The notes beneath the pieces were generated by a model that made no database searches, was not told the origin of the DNA, and was given only the letters and a program-made list of their open reading frames with translations. A stretch of DNA of 64,000 nucleotides. Source: Brachybacterium sacelli (GTDB lineage Bacteria > Actinomycetota > Actinomycetes > Actinomycetales > Dermabacteraceae). Shown in pieces: positions 34,888-43,746 of the stretch; positions within the stretch are counted from its first letter, which is position 1, and each line of letters opens with the position of its first letter. Made by a program: the position numbers and the translations under genes. The stretch lies in the NCBI RefSeq assembly GCF_017876545.1, contig NZ_JAGIOD010000002.1, positions 1,178,001 through 1,242,000 on the forward strand, read 5' to 3'.

Positions 34888-35958
34888 ATGAGCGGTGAGG
34901 TCATGTCGGGGCTGGCCCTGGCGGAAGCGTTCTACACACGAGCGGTGGCTCCGCTCGTGGCGGTCCCGCATGCCGCCTGTCTCCTGGGGGAAGGCTCCGA
35001 GGTGCTCGGATTCGACACTTCCCAGTCGCGGGACCATGAGTGGGGGCCGCGTGTGCAAATTTTCGTGGACACTGCACACGTCGATACCGTCCGGGCGCGG
35101 ATGCGCCATCTTCCCCCGGTGTTCGAAGGGTTCGACACGGCCTGGTTCTCCCTGGCCACCGGCACCGTCACCCATCACGTTCATGTGACGACGCTGGACG
35201 AATGGGTCACCGAGGCGCTCGGCCTCGACCCTCGCAAGGGGATGGACGCCGCAGCGTGGCTCGGGCTACCCCAACAGCGTCTGCTCCATGTCACCGCCGG
35301 TCGGGTGTTCCACGACGACGATGGCGAGCTGACCCGCGTCCGTCGTCTGCTGACCTGGTATCCCGATGATGTCTGGGCGTGGATGATGCTCTCGGGCTGG
35401 CATCTGATCGGCAACACCGAGCCGATGCGCGGCCGGTGCATTGAGACCGGCGACCTGCTCGGTGAGCGTCTGCTGACGGCCCGACTGTGCCGCCTGATCA
35501 TGGAGCTGACATTTCTCCAAGAACGCCACTACTGGCCCTATGACAAGTGGTTCGGAGCCGCGTTCGCCCGCCGCAATGCGGCGGCGACACTCTCCAAAAT
35601 GTTGGAGCAAGCGCTAACGGGCAAGGAACCTGATGCGACTATCGCTCTGCGAGATGCGGTCACCTGGCTCGGTCACCACCACAACACGCTCGGTGTCGGC
35701 GTGCAGGTCGCACCCCGATACGGCCCGTTCGAGGTCGGCATCAACAACGCAGTCCGTCCGTATGAAACAGCGAACGCCGGCGACTACGTACAAGCCCTAC
35801 GCGAGTCGATCACCAACGACACCCTCCGGAATCTCATCCAGGTCGGCTCGATCGACCAGCTCACCCACAGCGACGACGCCATCGTCACCCACACCGACTG
35901 GGCCGCACGCTTCAGGCACGAGTACCGGGACGCGATCACACGTTCCGCACACGAATAG
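34888..35958 (+). CDS. DUF4037 domain protein
   Basis: A 356-residue protein. GEGSEVLGFDTSQSRDHEWGPRVQIF near residue 35 has the GS...D.D nucleotidyltransferase-like pattern of DUF4037 proteins, and WYPDDVWAWMMLSGWHLIG is another conserved block. The C-terminus is helical. The family has a nucleotidyltransferase fold, but its reaction is unknown. It ends exactly where the convergent hydrolase gene ends (35958/35959). With the phosphatase-like gene to its left it forms a two-gene plus-strand insert in the conjugation cluster. Confidence 0.8.
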   Translation: MSGEVMSGLALAEAFYTRAVAPLVAVPHAACLLGEGSEVLGFDTSQSRDHEWGPRVQIFVDTAHVDTVRARMRHLPPVFEGFDTAWFSLATGTVTHHVHVTTLDEWVTEALGLDPRKGMDAAAWLGLPQQRLLHVTAGRVFHDDDGELTRVRRLLTWYPDDVWAWMMLSGWHLIGNTEPMRGRCIETGDLLGERLLTARLCRLIMELTFLQERHYWPYDKWFGAAFARRNAAATLSKMLEQALTGKEPDATIALRDAVTWLGHHHNTLGVGVQVAPRYGPFEVGINNAVRPYETANAGDYVQALRESITNDTLRNLIQVGSIDQLTHSDDAIVTHTDWAARFRHEYRDAITRSAHE

Positions 35959-37623
35959 CTAGTTGGCCGGCACGGTGACGTGCAGGTGATCGAAGTGCCC
36001 GCCGGTCACGTCGTCGGGGTCGTGCATGCCGCCGCCGTCGTAGGGCCGCCACCCCTCGGCGTCGCGGGCCAGCGACCAGATCAGGCCGTCCCAGATCAAG
36101 TACTCCACCCCGAGGGTTTCGGCGTGGTCCTTCATCCAGTTCGTGACCTCCCAGCCCAGTTCGCGCTGCTCAGGCGTCGGGTGCTCACCGATGGCGTTGC
36201 CGAACGTCCCGTCACAGGCGCGCCCGAGGGGGTGTTCGGAGATGGTGCCGGGGCGGGGTGAGTAGCAGGCCCAGGAGGTGTCTGGGAACGCGGCGATGGT
36301 CTGGGTGTAGAGGTGCAGCATCCGCGCGGTGATCTGCCCATCCGACGTCGGGTCGTCCACGAGGCGGTCCGGGTCACCGTCGACCGGGTCCGGTTCACCA
36401 CCGGGCGTGCCATCACTGGTGTCGCAGTCACCGCCTGGTGCACCGGTCTCCGGTTCGGGCAGGTCCGCGGCGTCGTGGGCGTTCAGCCAGGCGGCGGGGT
36501 CGGTGTGCTCACCGTTCGTGCCGCCGAGACGGACCTCGAAATGCAGATGCGGACCCGTGGAGTTGCCGGAGCTGCCGGTGTCGCCGATGTGCTGCCCGGC
36601 CGTCACGGTGTCGCCGGGGGCCACGTGGATGCCGTGCTCCCACATGTGCGCATACGCTGTGGCGACCGTGGCGCCGTCGATCTGATGCTCGATGACGATG
36701 AGGCCGCCGTAGCCGCCGGAGAACTCCGCCACCGTCACCCGGCCGTCCGCTGCGGCGAGGAGGGGTGTGCCGTCGGGTGCGGCGAAGTCGGTGCCGGTGT
36801 GGAAGGAGTCCTCGCCGGTGATGGGGTGGATGCGTGGTCCGTACTCGGAAGTGAGGACCCAGGTGCCTTCGGGCATCGGGAACACCACCCGCGACGACCC
36901 CACCGCCACCGGCTGTGCAGCCGGGACCACGGCATCACCGGCGGACGCGCCCGCCCCGGCGGTCGTAGTGGTGGTGAGGGTGGACAGGATGGTCTCGGCG
37001 ACCGGCTCGTAGTTGCGGTACCGGTCCGGATACGCGCTGACTTCGACGGCTTGGGCGGCCTCGCCCTTGTCCATCTCCTCCCATCCGGGAATGTCCAACA
37101 AGCCCCGTGGTGAGGGGTGGTTGGGTCCGGTGGGGCCGCCGAAGAACGCCTGCGCCTGGTAGACGGGGTCCATCAGCTCGGCGACCGTGCCCCACCCGGA
37201 CTGAGGCCGCATCTGAAACAAGCCCAGGCTGTCGTGGTCGGAGCCGTCGCCGTCGTTCGGATAGTCACCGGATTCCGGGTAGGTTCCCGTGTTGGCGAGC
37301 ATCCGCAGCGTTGATTCGGTCAGTGCCGCCATGAGCGCGATCACCAGCCCGTCGCGGGTGATCCCGTCGATGCTGTTGCCGGTCTCGATGATCGTCGCGG
37401 CATGGGTGAGCTGTTGCCGGTTCAGCGTGAACGTCTCCCCGTTCGCCGTGGTGACCTCCAGTTCGTCGGGGACGTCGCCGACGGTGACGTTCGAGCCGCC
37501 GGGGATGGTGCAGGAGCCGGTGGCGCTCAGGGCGGGGTTCATCACCACGCCGATCCCGATCAACACCAGCGATGGTGCGAGGAAGACCAGTGCGAGGGCG
37601 GCGATGGCGAGCTTCTTCAACAC
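35959..37623 (-). CDS. Conjugation peptidoglycan hydrolase: transglycosylase-like, M23, C-terminal domain
   Basis: A 554-residue secreted or anchored hydrolase. Residues 5-28 are a signal or anchor helix. Residues about 60-200 resemble a lysozyme-like transglycosylase (ALMAALTESTLRML, DSLGLFQMRPQSGWG). An M23 peptidase domain follows (TSEYGPRIHPITGEDSFHTGTDFA, HxH in GPHLHFEVR). The last 130 residues (HPLGRACDGTFGN, WDGLIWS, GGHFDHLHV) match an ARB_07466-like C-terminal domain common in actinobacterial ICE hydrolases. It should open the cell wall for the transfer channel, as VirB1 does. Confidence 0.9.
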   Translation of the reverse strand: MLKKLAIAALALVFLAPSLVLIGIGVVMNPALSATGSCTIPGGSNVTVGDVPDELEVTTANGETFTLNRQQLTHAATIIETGNSIDGITRDGLVIALMAALTESTLRMLANTGTYPESGDYPNDGDGSDHDSLGLFQMRPQSGWGTVAELMDPVYQAQAFFGGPTGPNHPSPRGLLDIPGWEEMDKGEAAQAVEVSAYPDRYRNYEPVAETILSTLTTTTTAGAGASAGDAVVPAAQPVAVGSSRVVFPMPEGTWVLTSEYGPRIHPITGEDSFHTGTDFAAPDGTPLLAAADGRVTVAEFSGGYGGLIVIEHQIDGATVATAYAHMWEHGIHVAPGDTVTAGQHIGDTGSSGNSTGPHLHFEVRLGGTNGEHTDPAAWLNAHDAADLPEPETGAPGGDCDTSDGTPGGEPDPVDGDPDRLVDDPTSDGQITARMLHLYTQTIAAFPDTSWACYSPRPGTISEHPLGRACDGTFGNAIGEHPTPEQRELGWEVTNWMKDHAETLGVEYLIWDGLIWSLARDAEGWRPYDGGGMHDPDDVTGGHFDHLHVTVPAN

Positions 37624-37637
37624 GACATGTCACCGAC

Positions 37638-38327
37638 CTACTGGAGGGGGTTGTCGAGCTGGGACAGCCGCAGCAGATGACAGGTCTCGTAGGTCGGGCC
37701 GCAGACCACGAAGATCGTGAACGCCACCGAGTGCTCGGAGGTCACCGGTTCGTCATTCCACAGGCCCGCACGGTGGCGGGTGCCCTCGATCGTGACCGCG
37801 ACCGTGCCCTCGGCAAGCTGACCCGGCTGCGCCTGCTCCACAGCCGTCGCCCACGCGTCAGGGACGAACGTGTTGTCGATGGTGAGGTGCTGGGTGGTGG
37901 CGTACTGCCGCAGCTCCAGCCAGGCATCCCGGCTCGGGAGGTAGGCGGCGATGTCGGAGGCGAGCCCGGCCTGCTCCGTACCGGTGGGGTCGCCGACGTC
38001 GAGGACCACGCTGGTGTAGTCCAGGGGCATGAATCCGCTGGCAGTGTCCCACTCGAACAGTACGGTGGCGACGTTGCGTACGAAGGCCTGCGGATCATCC
38101 GACGCCCGCACTACCGGCAGCCGCGGTGTGGCCGTGGGCACCGGATCGGACGGCGCGGTGACACTCGGCTCAGGGCGGCCACCATCATCGTCCCGGTCCG
38201 GACTGGGCGGTCCGACCAGGAGGCCGTAGACGCCCACAGCGGCCAGTACGAGGACGACGACCGCCGCGGTGAGGGCGGCGATGAGTCGGCGGCGGGTCCG
38301 GGGGTCGGAGAGGTCGGGAGTCTTCAT
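37638..38327 (-). CDS. One-TM conjugation protein (VirB8/TcpC-like position)
   Basis: A 229-residue protein with a short cytoplasmic N-terminus, one membrane helix at about residues 15-38 (LIAALTAAVVVLVLAAVGVYGLLVG), a Pro/Asp-rich linker and an extracytoplasmic domain of about 150 residues. The topology is that of VirB8/TcpC-like channel proteins, but I see no decisive motif. It is 14 bp upstream of the M23 hydrolase gene. ATG 38327 is used; an in-frame GTG at 38354 adds MVAGAHLVG, again the recurring element. Confidence 0.7.
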   Translation of the reverse strand: MKTPDLSDPRTRRRLIAALTAAVVVLVLAAVGVYGLLVGPPSPDRDDDGGRPEPSVTAPSDPVPTATPRLPVVRASDDPQAFVRNVATVLFEWDTASGFMPLDYTSVVLDVGDPTGTEQAGLASDIAAYLPSRDAWLELRQYATTQHLTIDNTFVPDAWATAVEQAQPGQLAEGTVAVTIEGTRHRAGLWNDEPVTSEHSVAFTIFVVCGPTYETCHLLRLSQLDNPLQ

Positions 38328-38377
38328 GCCCACCAGGTGCGCACCCGCCACCAACGGAGGTAGAGGGAGGGTGACCG

Positions 38378-39391
38378 TCAGAGGGCGCGTAGATGGGCGC
38401 GAGCCGGCACTGGCTCATCGTCAGCGGCGTCGCGGTCGCGCAGGGTGCGCAGTTCCTCGGCGAAGCGGCTGGTGCCCTCGGCAGTGGTCAGGAAGGACTC
38501 GATCTGCTCATCGCTCAGCTCAGAGGCGAGATGTTCGACGTCGTAGTGGGTCCACCACTGGTCCAGCTCGCCCCAGGTCAGTACGAACGCCCGCACCGGG
38601 TACTGGGCGGGTTCGCCCTTGTTGTCGGTGACCGGTCGGGGCCGTGGCGGGCGCTTACCGGTCTTCGTTTGCTTGGCGCGGGCGAGGGCGTCGGCGGCGA
38701 GCTGATGCAGGTCGATCTCGCGTTCTGCCTGCGCGCTCTGGGCGGCGGCGCGGATCGCCTCAAAGATCGGATGCACGGGAGCGCCAGCGTCGATGCGCTC
38801 CAGCTCAGCGCTCACCTGTGCTCGGAGTTCGGCGGGTTGGGCGGGGTCTTCGGCGATCTTCTGGAGGTAGCCGATCTTCTCCAGCGTCGTGTGCGAGGCA
38901 CCGCCGGGGATCATCGCTGCCGCTTGTTGACGTGCCTCGCCCAGTGCTCCTGACGGTCCCGCAAAATTTGCGGGACCGTCAGCGCCGGGTTGGTTCTGGG
39001 CACTGAACTGGGTGGCTGCCTTCCTGCGGTCGGCGTCCTCGGCCATCAACACCCGAAGTTCGCGGTAGAGGGCGGCGGCCTCGGTCTGGGTCAGCGGCTT
39101 GTGCAGGACATTGTCGTCCTGCTCGGCCAGCAGGTGTCCGAGGCGGTCGGAGATGCCTGAGCGGACCCAGACGTTGACCTTGCGCCAGCCGAGCTTCTTG
39201 ATCGCCGCTAGCCGGCGCGCCCCGCACACCAGCACTCCGTCGGGGGTGATGGTGATCGGCTGCAACAACCCGTCCCGCTCGATCGAGGCGGCGAGTCCGT
39301 CGATGTCGCCGAACGCGGTGCGGTGCCGGCGCCCGACCCGGATCGAGTCGACGGCGCGCTCCAGCTCGATGTAGCCCGCCGGTGCGGTCAT
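38378..39391 (-). CDS. ParB/Spo0J-like nuclease-fold protein
   Basis: A 337-residue protein. Residues 10-110 are a ParB N-terminal domain (IRVGRRHRTAFGDIDGLAASIERDGLLQPITI, VCGARRLAAIKKLGW), with the GxRR CTP-binding motif. A helix-turn-helix-like region follows (LTQTEAAALYRELR). No parA gene lies beside it, so a role in replication or transfer regulation of the element is more likely than classical partition. The stop of the next upstream gene overlaps its ATG by 4 bp. Confidence 0.85.
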   Translation of the reverse strand: MTAPAGYIELERAVDSIRVGRRHRTAFGDIDGLAASIERDGLLQPITITPDGVLVCGARRLAAIKKLGWRKVNVWVRSGISDRLGHLLAEQDDNVLHKPLTQTEAAALYRELRVLMAEDADRRKAATQFSAQNQPGADGPANFAGPSGALGEARQQAAAMIPGGASHTTLEKIGYLQKIAEDPAQPAELRAQVSAELERIDAGAPVHPIFEAIRAAAQSAQAEREIDLHQLAADALARAKQTKTGKRPPRPRPVTDNKGEPAQYPVRAFVLTWGELDQWWTHYDVEHLASELSDEQIESFLTTAEGTSRFAEELRTLRDRDAADDEPVPARAHLRAL

Positions 39392-40281
39392 GACCGATCA
39401 CCGCCAGGGTGGTCGTGGTGGCCGGGTGCGGCCAGGGAGATGGTCAGGATGAGGTCGTCGTCGCGCAGCAGTACCGGCAGGGTCTCGCCGATCAGCAGTC
39501 GCAGCAGCACACCCCGCCCAGCGGTCGTGGCGGAGTAGGCGGGGTGGGGGTTGCCCAACAAGGCGCGCAGCAGCGCGGTCCACGAGGAACGCGGGATGTC
39601 CAGCAGGGCGCGGGCGTGCTTGTCCCGGCGCAGTGCCTCGTAGGCGGCCTGGCGGGTGCCGGTCTTGGTCAGCGCGCCGCAGACATGCTCGACCCCGGCC
39701 CGGGCGGTGGCCGGGTCCCAGCCCAGCAGTGTGAACAGGGCGATGACGTCCTCGGCCGCGGACCCGGCGGACATGCACGCCCGATCCGAGCCGCGGCCAC
39801 CATCGGAGCCTGACCCGGTGGCGTCCATCTCCGCGTCGGCGTCATCGTGGGGGTCGGTCATGTGGAAGGCGGGGTGGTAATCGGTCAGCGGGTTCTCCCG
39901 GTCGGAGAACCGCTCGGGGTCGTGGAACGCCGAGACGTGCGGGCGCCTCGCTTGGTGGACCGAGCAGAGCAGTCCTTGGGCGCGTTCCTCGAAGATGCAG
40001 GTGATCCGCACCCCGTGGGTGACCATCGCCCACGGGTCATCGGCCCGCCGCGTGGAGGCGTACTGCATGGCGTCGAACGCCGCCGTTGCTGCCTCCCACG
40101 GGTCCAGGCCGTGCTTGCGCGCCAGCGGGGTGTACTTCTCCGCGGCGTAGGCCATCAGCTCGCGTGCGGCCGGGTCGGAGGCCCAGGCTCCCTCACCAGC
40201 CTCGTGCAGCCGGTTCAGCAGGGCACGCAGGCCCTCACCGGTGGTGAAGTCTGCGCCGTCGTGGTTTGTTGTGGTGGTCAT
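39388..40281 (-). CDS. ICE protein, unknown function (297 residues)
   Basis: A 297-residue protein starting MTTTTNHDGADF. The first 120 residues are helical (LRALLNRLHEAGEGAW, WEAATAAFDAMQYASTRRADDPWAMVT) and recall the helical style of sigma-like proteins. A Asp/Gly/Ser-rich linker near residues 145-165 and a helical C-terminal domain follow (RQAAYEALRRDKHARALLDIP). No catalytic motif was recognised. It overlaps parB by 4 bp, and they are surely co-expressed. Confidence 0.65.
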   Translation of the reverse strand: MTTTTNHDGADFTTGEGLRALLNRLHEAGEGAWASDPAARELMAYAAEKYTPLARKHGLDPWEAATAAFDAMQYASTRRADDPWAMVTHGVRITCIFEERAQGLLCSVHQARRPHVSAFHDPERFSDRENPLTDYHPAFHMTDPHDDADAEMDATGSGSDGGRGSDRACMSAGSAAEDVIALFTLLGWDPATARAGVEHVCGALTKTGTRQAAYEALRRDKHARALLDIPRSSWTALLRALLGNPHPAYSATTAGRGVLLRLLIGETLPVLLRDDDLILTISLAAPGHHDHPGGDRS

Positions 40282-40287
40282 GGCCGG

Positions 40288-40683
40288 TCACCTGTTCATC
40301 CCGACACTGGAGCGCACCGGCCCCGTGGGGCTGGTGCCGCTGCGGCCGAAGGCGGACAGCGGCGGCAACCGGCGCGCCCGGTCGGCGAGGTCGTGGGCAC
40401 GGTTCGCGATCGGGGCGCGGGCGCGGCGGGCCAGCTCGGCCTCGAAGTCGATACCTCGCCCCGACAGCGTCGCCCCGTGCCGAGCGATCAGGTCCGTGGG
40501 CCGCACCCACTCCACACCCCGCGCCAGCCTCTCGTGTCCGGGCGTATCGTGGTCGCCGTTTCGGCGGACGTGGGCGGCTTCCACCGCATCCGGCGTACTG
40601 GTCGCATCGACCGACTCCCGCTCGCCTTCGTGCTCAGGGGTCGGCCGTCGCCGCTCGTGTTGTTCGTGTGGGTTCCCGTTCAT
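40288..40683 (-). CDS. Small hydrophilic ICE protein
   Basis: A 131-residue charged, largely disordered protein beginning MNGNPHEQHERRR. A possible structured segment is WVRPTDLIARHGATLSGRGIDFEAELARRAR. The ATG overlaps the DUF2637 stop (ATGA), and its stop is 6 bp before the next gene. The coupling on both sides supports it as real, but no family was recognised. Confidence 0.6.
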   Translation of the reverse strand: MNGNPHEQHERRRPTPEHEGERESVDATSTPDAVEAAHVRRNGDHDTPGHERLARGVEWVRPTDLIARHGATLSGRGIDFEAELARRARAPIANRAHDLADRARRLPPLSAFGRSGTSPTGPVRSSVGMNR

Positions 40684-41426
40684 CGGGTCGCCTCCTCACC
40701 ATCGTTGCTGTCAGGAAGGTGCGCACCGGCGAACCAGCGCCCGACCGTGGACGGGTGCACGCCGAGTTCGCGGGCGATGCGCTTGTTCGACCAACCCACC
40801 CGGCGCAGCTCGGCCGCCCGGTTCCTGCGCTCCAGAGCTGCTGTGGCTGTAGAGGTGTCGGGCACGTTCGCGCCCGCCCCATGTGCGAAGTCGTCGGCAC
40901 GACGTGGCGCCGTCAGCTCTCGCGGCTGCGACGGCTCCGGCGCGTCGCGGACTGCACGGCTCGGCGTCGCGAGGCCGGGTGAGGCCTCATCGGGACCTGC
41001 TGTGCCGGGAGCGGGGCGGGTGAGGATGACGGTCAGGTGGGTGATCGCCAGCAGCACTACCGGCGGCACCGCCGCCACCGACGCGGCCAGCACACCAGGC
41101 ACATCGGCATCGGCGGCCACGACGGCGTGGATCGCGTTGGCGGTCACCGAGACCGCGGCACCGCCGATCAGCAGCACCCACGGATACCACGCCGTCTTCT
41201 GCCCGGCGAGGGCGACGACGGCGACGGTGGCCACGACGATGATGCCGTCCACGATCAACGGCCACGCCCACGCCTGCCCCGCACCGACACCGCTTCGGGC
41301 CGCGAGGTCCGCCAGCGCGGTGAAAGACAGCCAGAAGGCGCCGGCGGCGATGAACACCGTCCCGGACACCGCTGTCACCACCGCCCACCGGCGACTTGCC
41401 GTCCTGCTTGCGAACGGGGTGGTCAT
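40680..41426 (-). CDS. DUF2637 membrane protein with C-terminal HTH
   Basis: A 248-residue protein with four membrane helices in residues 10-135 (AVVTAVSGTVFIAAGAFWLS, WAWPLIVDGIIVVATVAVVAL, WVLLIGGAAVSVTANAIH, and a last one), matching DUF2637, a family of actinobacterial plasmid and ICE proteins. A C-terminal helix-turn-helix follows (RRVGWSNKRIARELGVHPSTVGRWFAG). DNA-binding at the membrane, as in spread or regulatory functions, is inferred. The ATG shares bases with the primase stop (TGATG). Confidence 0.82.
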   Translation of the reverse strand: MTTPFASRTASRRWAVVTAVSGTVFIAAGAFWLSFTALADLAARSGVGAGQAWAWPLIVDGIIVVATVAVVALAGQKTAWYPWVLLIGGAAVSVTANAIHAVVAADADVPGVLAASVAAVPPVVLLAITHLTVILTRPAPGTAGPDEASPGLATPSRAVRDAPEPSQPRELTAPRRADDFAHGAGANVPDTSTATAALERRNRAAELRRVGWSNKRIARELGVHPSTVGRWFAGAHLPDSNDGEEATR

Positions 41427-42382
41427 CACAGCCCCCGCACACTCGACGGTCCGGTTGACGGGCGGGCGGGGTCACGGCTGAACCAGCCGTCCGCGGCCAG
41501 CCGCGACTCCCCGAGTACCGACGACGACGATGGGTCTCGTCGGGCGGGTTCGCCGCGGACGGTGCGGTAGGCGGACCGGACCGTGGCGGTGATCTCTCGC
41601 GGTCCGAAGTCCGACTTCGCTGCCGTCAGCACGGCATCGAGGGCATCAGTGAGCGGGACGCCGCCCTCGGCGAGACGGCAGGACGCCCAAAACAGCTTCA
41701 GGTTGCGGTCGGTGTCCTGCCGGTCCAGCCACGCCGCCAACCGCTGCGCATCTTCCCGGCCCACCGGCCGCCAGGTCTTGGGCCGCGGGCGAGGTGCGGG
41801 GCGGGGGTCGAGGAAATCCCGCAGCGCGTCGGAGTCCAGCAGGCCAGTCCGGCCGGTGTTGACCTCTTCGACCCGGTAGCCGACCGTGGTGCCCTCGATG
41901 GAGCGGGTAGATGGCGGGACGATGATGTAGCCGCCGTCGCCGCGGAAGTCGATCCCGGCGCGCCCGGCCTGCCACGACCGCTGCTCCGTACCGGGTCTCG
42001 CCGGGTAGTAGGCGTGCAGTCCGCCGGTGGGCGTGCGCACCAACAGCTCCCACCCGTCCACCAGCCCGGCGCGGTGGGCGCGGTCGAAGCTGGTCCGGCC
42101 GTCGACCGGGCCGTGCACATCCACATCCACCACGACCGTGCCCGAGGCGGCGCCGGTCGGGACGCCGATGTTCGCGCCCGGTGACTGCCGCCACCACGCC
42201 TCGATCTGATCCAGGTTCGTGGTGGCGTCGTGGAAGCCGTGTTCGGTGGCCGGCCGCTTCCCCCACGGTGCGCAGGGGAAGACCGGCACCCCCGCGGCGG
42301 CGAACTCCCGCGCGGCCGCCGACAGCGGCCACGCCCCGCTCATCCGAAGCAGCACCGAGGAGACCGCACCGTGCTCGGCCAT
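41426..42382 (-). CDS. Bifunctional DNA primase/polymerase
   Basis: A 318-residue archaeo-eukaryotic-type prim-pol. The N-terminus (AAREFAAAGVPVFPCAPWGKRPATEHGFHDAT) and catalytic VVVDVDVHGPVDG with the two metal Asp residues are diagnostic. A conserved His motif follows (GGLHAYY). The C-terminal 120 residues are a helical PriCT-like domain. It lacks a helicase domain. It probably primes the transferred strand or supports autonomous replication of the excised element. Translation is coupled to the ArdC gene upstream (TGATG). Confidence 0.9.
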   Translation of the reverse strand: MAEHGAVSSVLLRMSGAWPLSAAAREFAAAGVPVFPCAPWGKRPATEHGFHDATTNLDQIEAWWRQSPGANIGVPTGAASGTVVVDVDVHGPVDGRTSFDRAHRAGLVDGWELLVRTPTGGLHAYYPARPGTEQRSWQAGRAGIDFRGDGGYIIVPPSTRSIEGTTVGYRVEEVNTGRTGLLDSDALRDFLDPRPAPRPRPKTWRPVGREDAQRLAAWLDRQDTDRNLKLFWASCRLAEGGVPLTDALDAVLTAAKSDFGPREITATVRSAYRTVRGEPARRDPSSSSVLGESRLAADGWFSRDPARPSTGPSSVRGL

Positions 42383-43494
42383 CACAGCCCCCGCCCGTCG
42401 AGCGCCGGCACCGGGACGGGGCGCACACCTGGTTCAAGCAACGACGCCACCTGCCGCAACGGGGCCGGTTCCGGTACCGGTTGTACGTCAGCGGGTGTCT
42501 CGCGGTTGGCCGCGTCCCGGTCCAAACCGGGCGGAGCGCCGTCACCGACCTGCGCGGTGTCGAGCGGGTCCAGGATCGCTAGGGCGGTCTTGCGGACCCG
42601 TTCCCCGGTGGCCTTGACGAGTTCGACCGGCTCTTTCCCGTCGACGCGGGCCGCCCAGGTGGAGACGTACGGGATCGTGTAACCGCTGGTGTCCATCCCG
42701 TGGGCGGCGCCGATCATCAGCGCGACGGACTCGGCTTCGACTTCTCCGATGCCGCGATGCTGACGGGCCGCCTCTGCGTCGGGGCCGTGCAGGAGGACGT
42801 GGCCGAGTTCGTGGGCGAGGGTCTTGACCTGGGCGGCGGGGTCCATGTTCTCCCGCACCGCCACGGTGTTCGCGGTGTAGTCGGTCATCCCGTTCGCGCC
42901 GTGGATCATGCCCTCGTGCGGCACCCGCAGCACCGCGAACCCGGCCGCCTCGACCTGCGCGGCCAGCCCGTCCCACAGCCCGGCGGGCGCTTCGCCTTCC
43001 AGCAGGCGCGGTACCGGTGGTTCGGGGATCGGGTCGCCGGTGGTCTGGGAGGCGTCCCACACATACGCCGGACGGACGCCCACCATCTTGGAACGCACCA
43101 CCTCACCAGCACGCGGCCTCTCACCCTTCCCCAGACGGCGCCACGAGTCCGCATCCGCAGGGTCGGCCGAGGCGAACCTGCCGGTCACGGGCGCCAGAAT
43201 CTGATAGCCGGGCTGGCCCTTCTCCACTTGCCGCCCGAGGGCCTGCCACTGCTTGTAGCCGGCCACATACGACGGGAACGGCTCCGGCACCCGGCCCTGC
43301 TCATAGGCACCCTGATGCTGCACCCAGATCAGCAGGGTGTTGTTGAAGCTCCTGGACCGGAACCGGGCCGCGAACGCCAGCGCCCTTGCCCAATCCGGGC
43401 CGGACACGAGCCGTTCGACCGCGCCGGTCAGCTTCTCGTGCAGTTCGTCAAGCTTCGCCTCCCGCGCATGGCGGGCCTCCTGCCTCGTTGCCAT
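42382..43494 (-). CDS. ArdC-type antirestriction/metallopeptidase protein
   Basis: A 370-residue protein. Residues about 10-130 match the ArdC N-terminal ssDNA-binding domain (FAARFRSRSFNNTLLIWVQ, GYKQWQALGRQVEKGQPGYQIL). A zinc peptidase-like domain with HELGHVLLH near residue 235 and downstream Glu (EVEAESVALMIG) follows, then a disordered tail. ArdC proteins protect incoming ssDNA from restriction in other elements. GGGAGGAGG precedes the ATG by 10 bp. The gene starts the primase operon. Confidence 0.88.
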   Translation of the reverse strand: MATRQEARHAREAKLDELHEKLTGAVERLVSGPDWARALAFAARFRSRSFNNTLLIWVQHQGAYEQGRVPEPFPSYVAGYKQWQALGRQVEKGQPGYQILAPVTGRFASADPADADSWRRLGKGERPRAGEVVRSKMVGVRPAYVWDASQTTGDPIPEPPVPRLLEGEAPAGLWDGLAAQVEAAGFAVLRVPHEGMIHGANGMTDYTANTVAVRENMDPAAQVKTLAHELGHVLLHGPDAEAARQHRGIGEVEAESVALMIGAAHGMDTSGYTIPYVSTWAARVDGKEPVELVKATGERVRKTALAILDPLDTAQVGDGAPPGLDRDAANRETPADVQPVPEPAPLRQVASLLEPGVRPVPVPALDGRGL

Positions 43495-43746
43495 CTGCTC
43501 TGGCCTCCTCCCGACATAGACCGCGCCCAGCAGAGGGCGGCGGTGCACCAACGAGGTGCGCCAGGAGAACCAGCAGGTATGTCGAGACGGTGAGCGGACT
43601 ACGAGGTCGGTAGGTTGGCCGTCAGGAGAACTCGTGGTGCGCCTGACGTAGGACATACCGGCCTACCGGGAATCTCGAGCCATCTGGGGTTCGGGGCCGG
43701 GATGCTCCCGATATCCCGCTCGTGATGCTCAGATCGGGACCGGCGT
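43495..43746. other. Upstream region of ardC, downstream of araC-like gene
   Basis: No gene was seen in these 252 bp. It contains the recurring element (GAGGTGCGC at 43553-43561, reading toward the ArdC gene) and presumably the promoter of the ArdC-primase operon. The AraC-type gene from the right ends at 43747. Confidence 0.5.
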
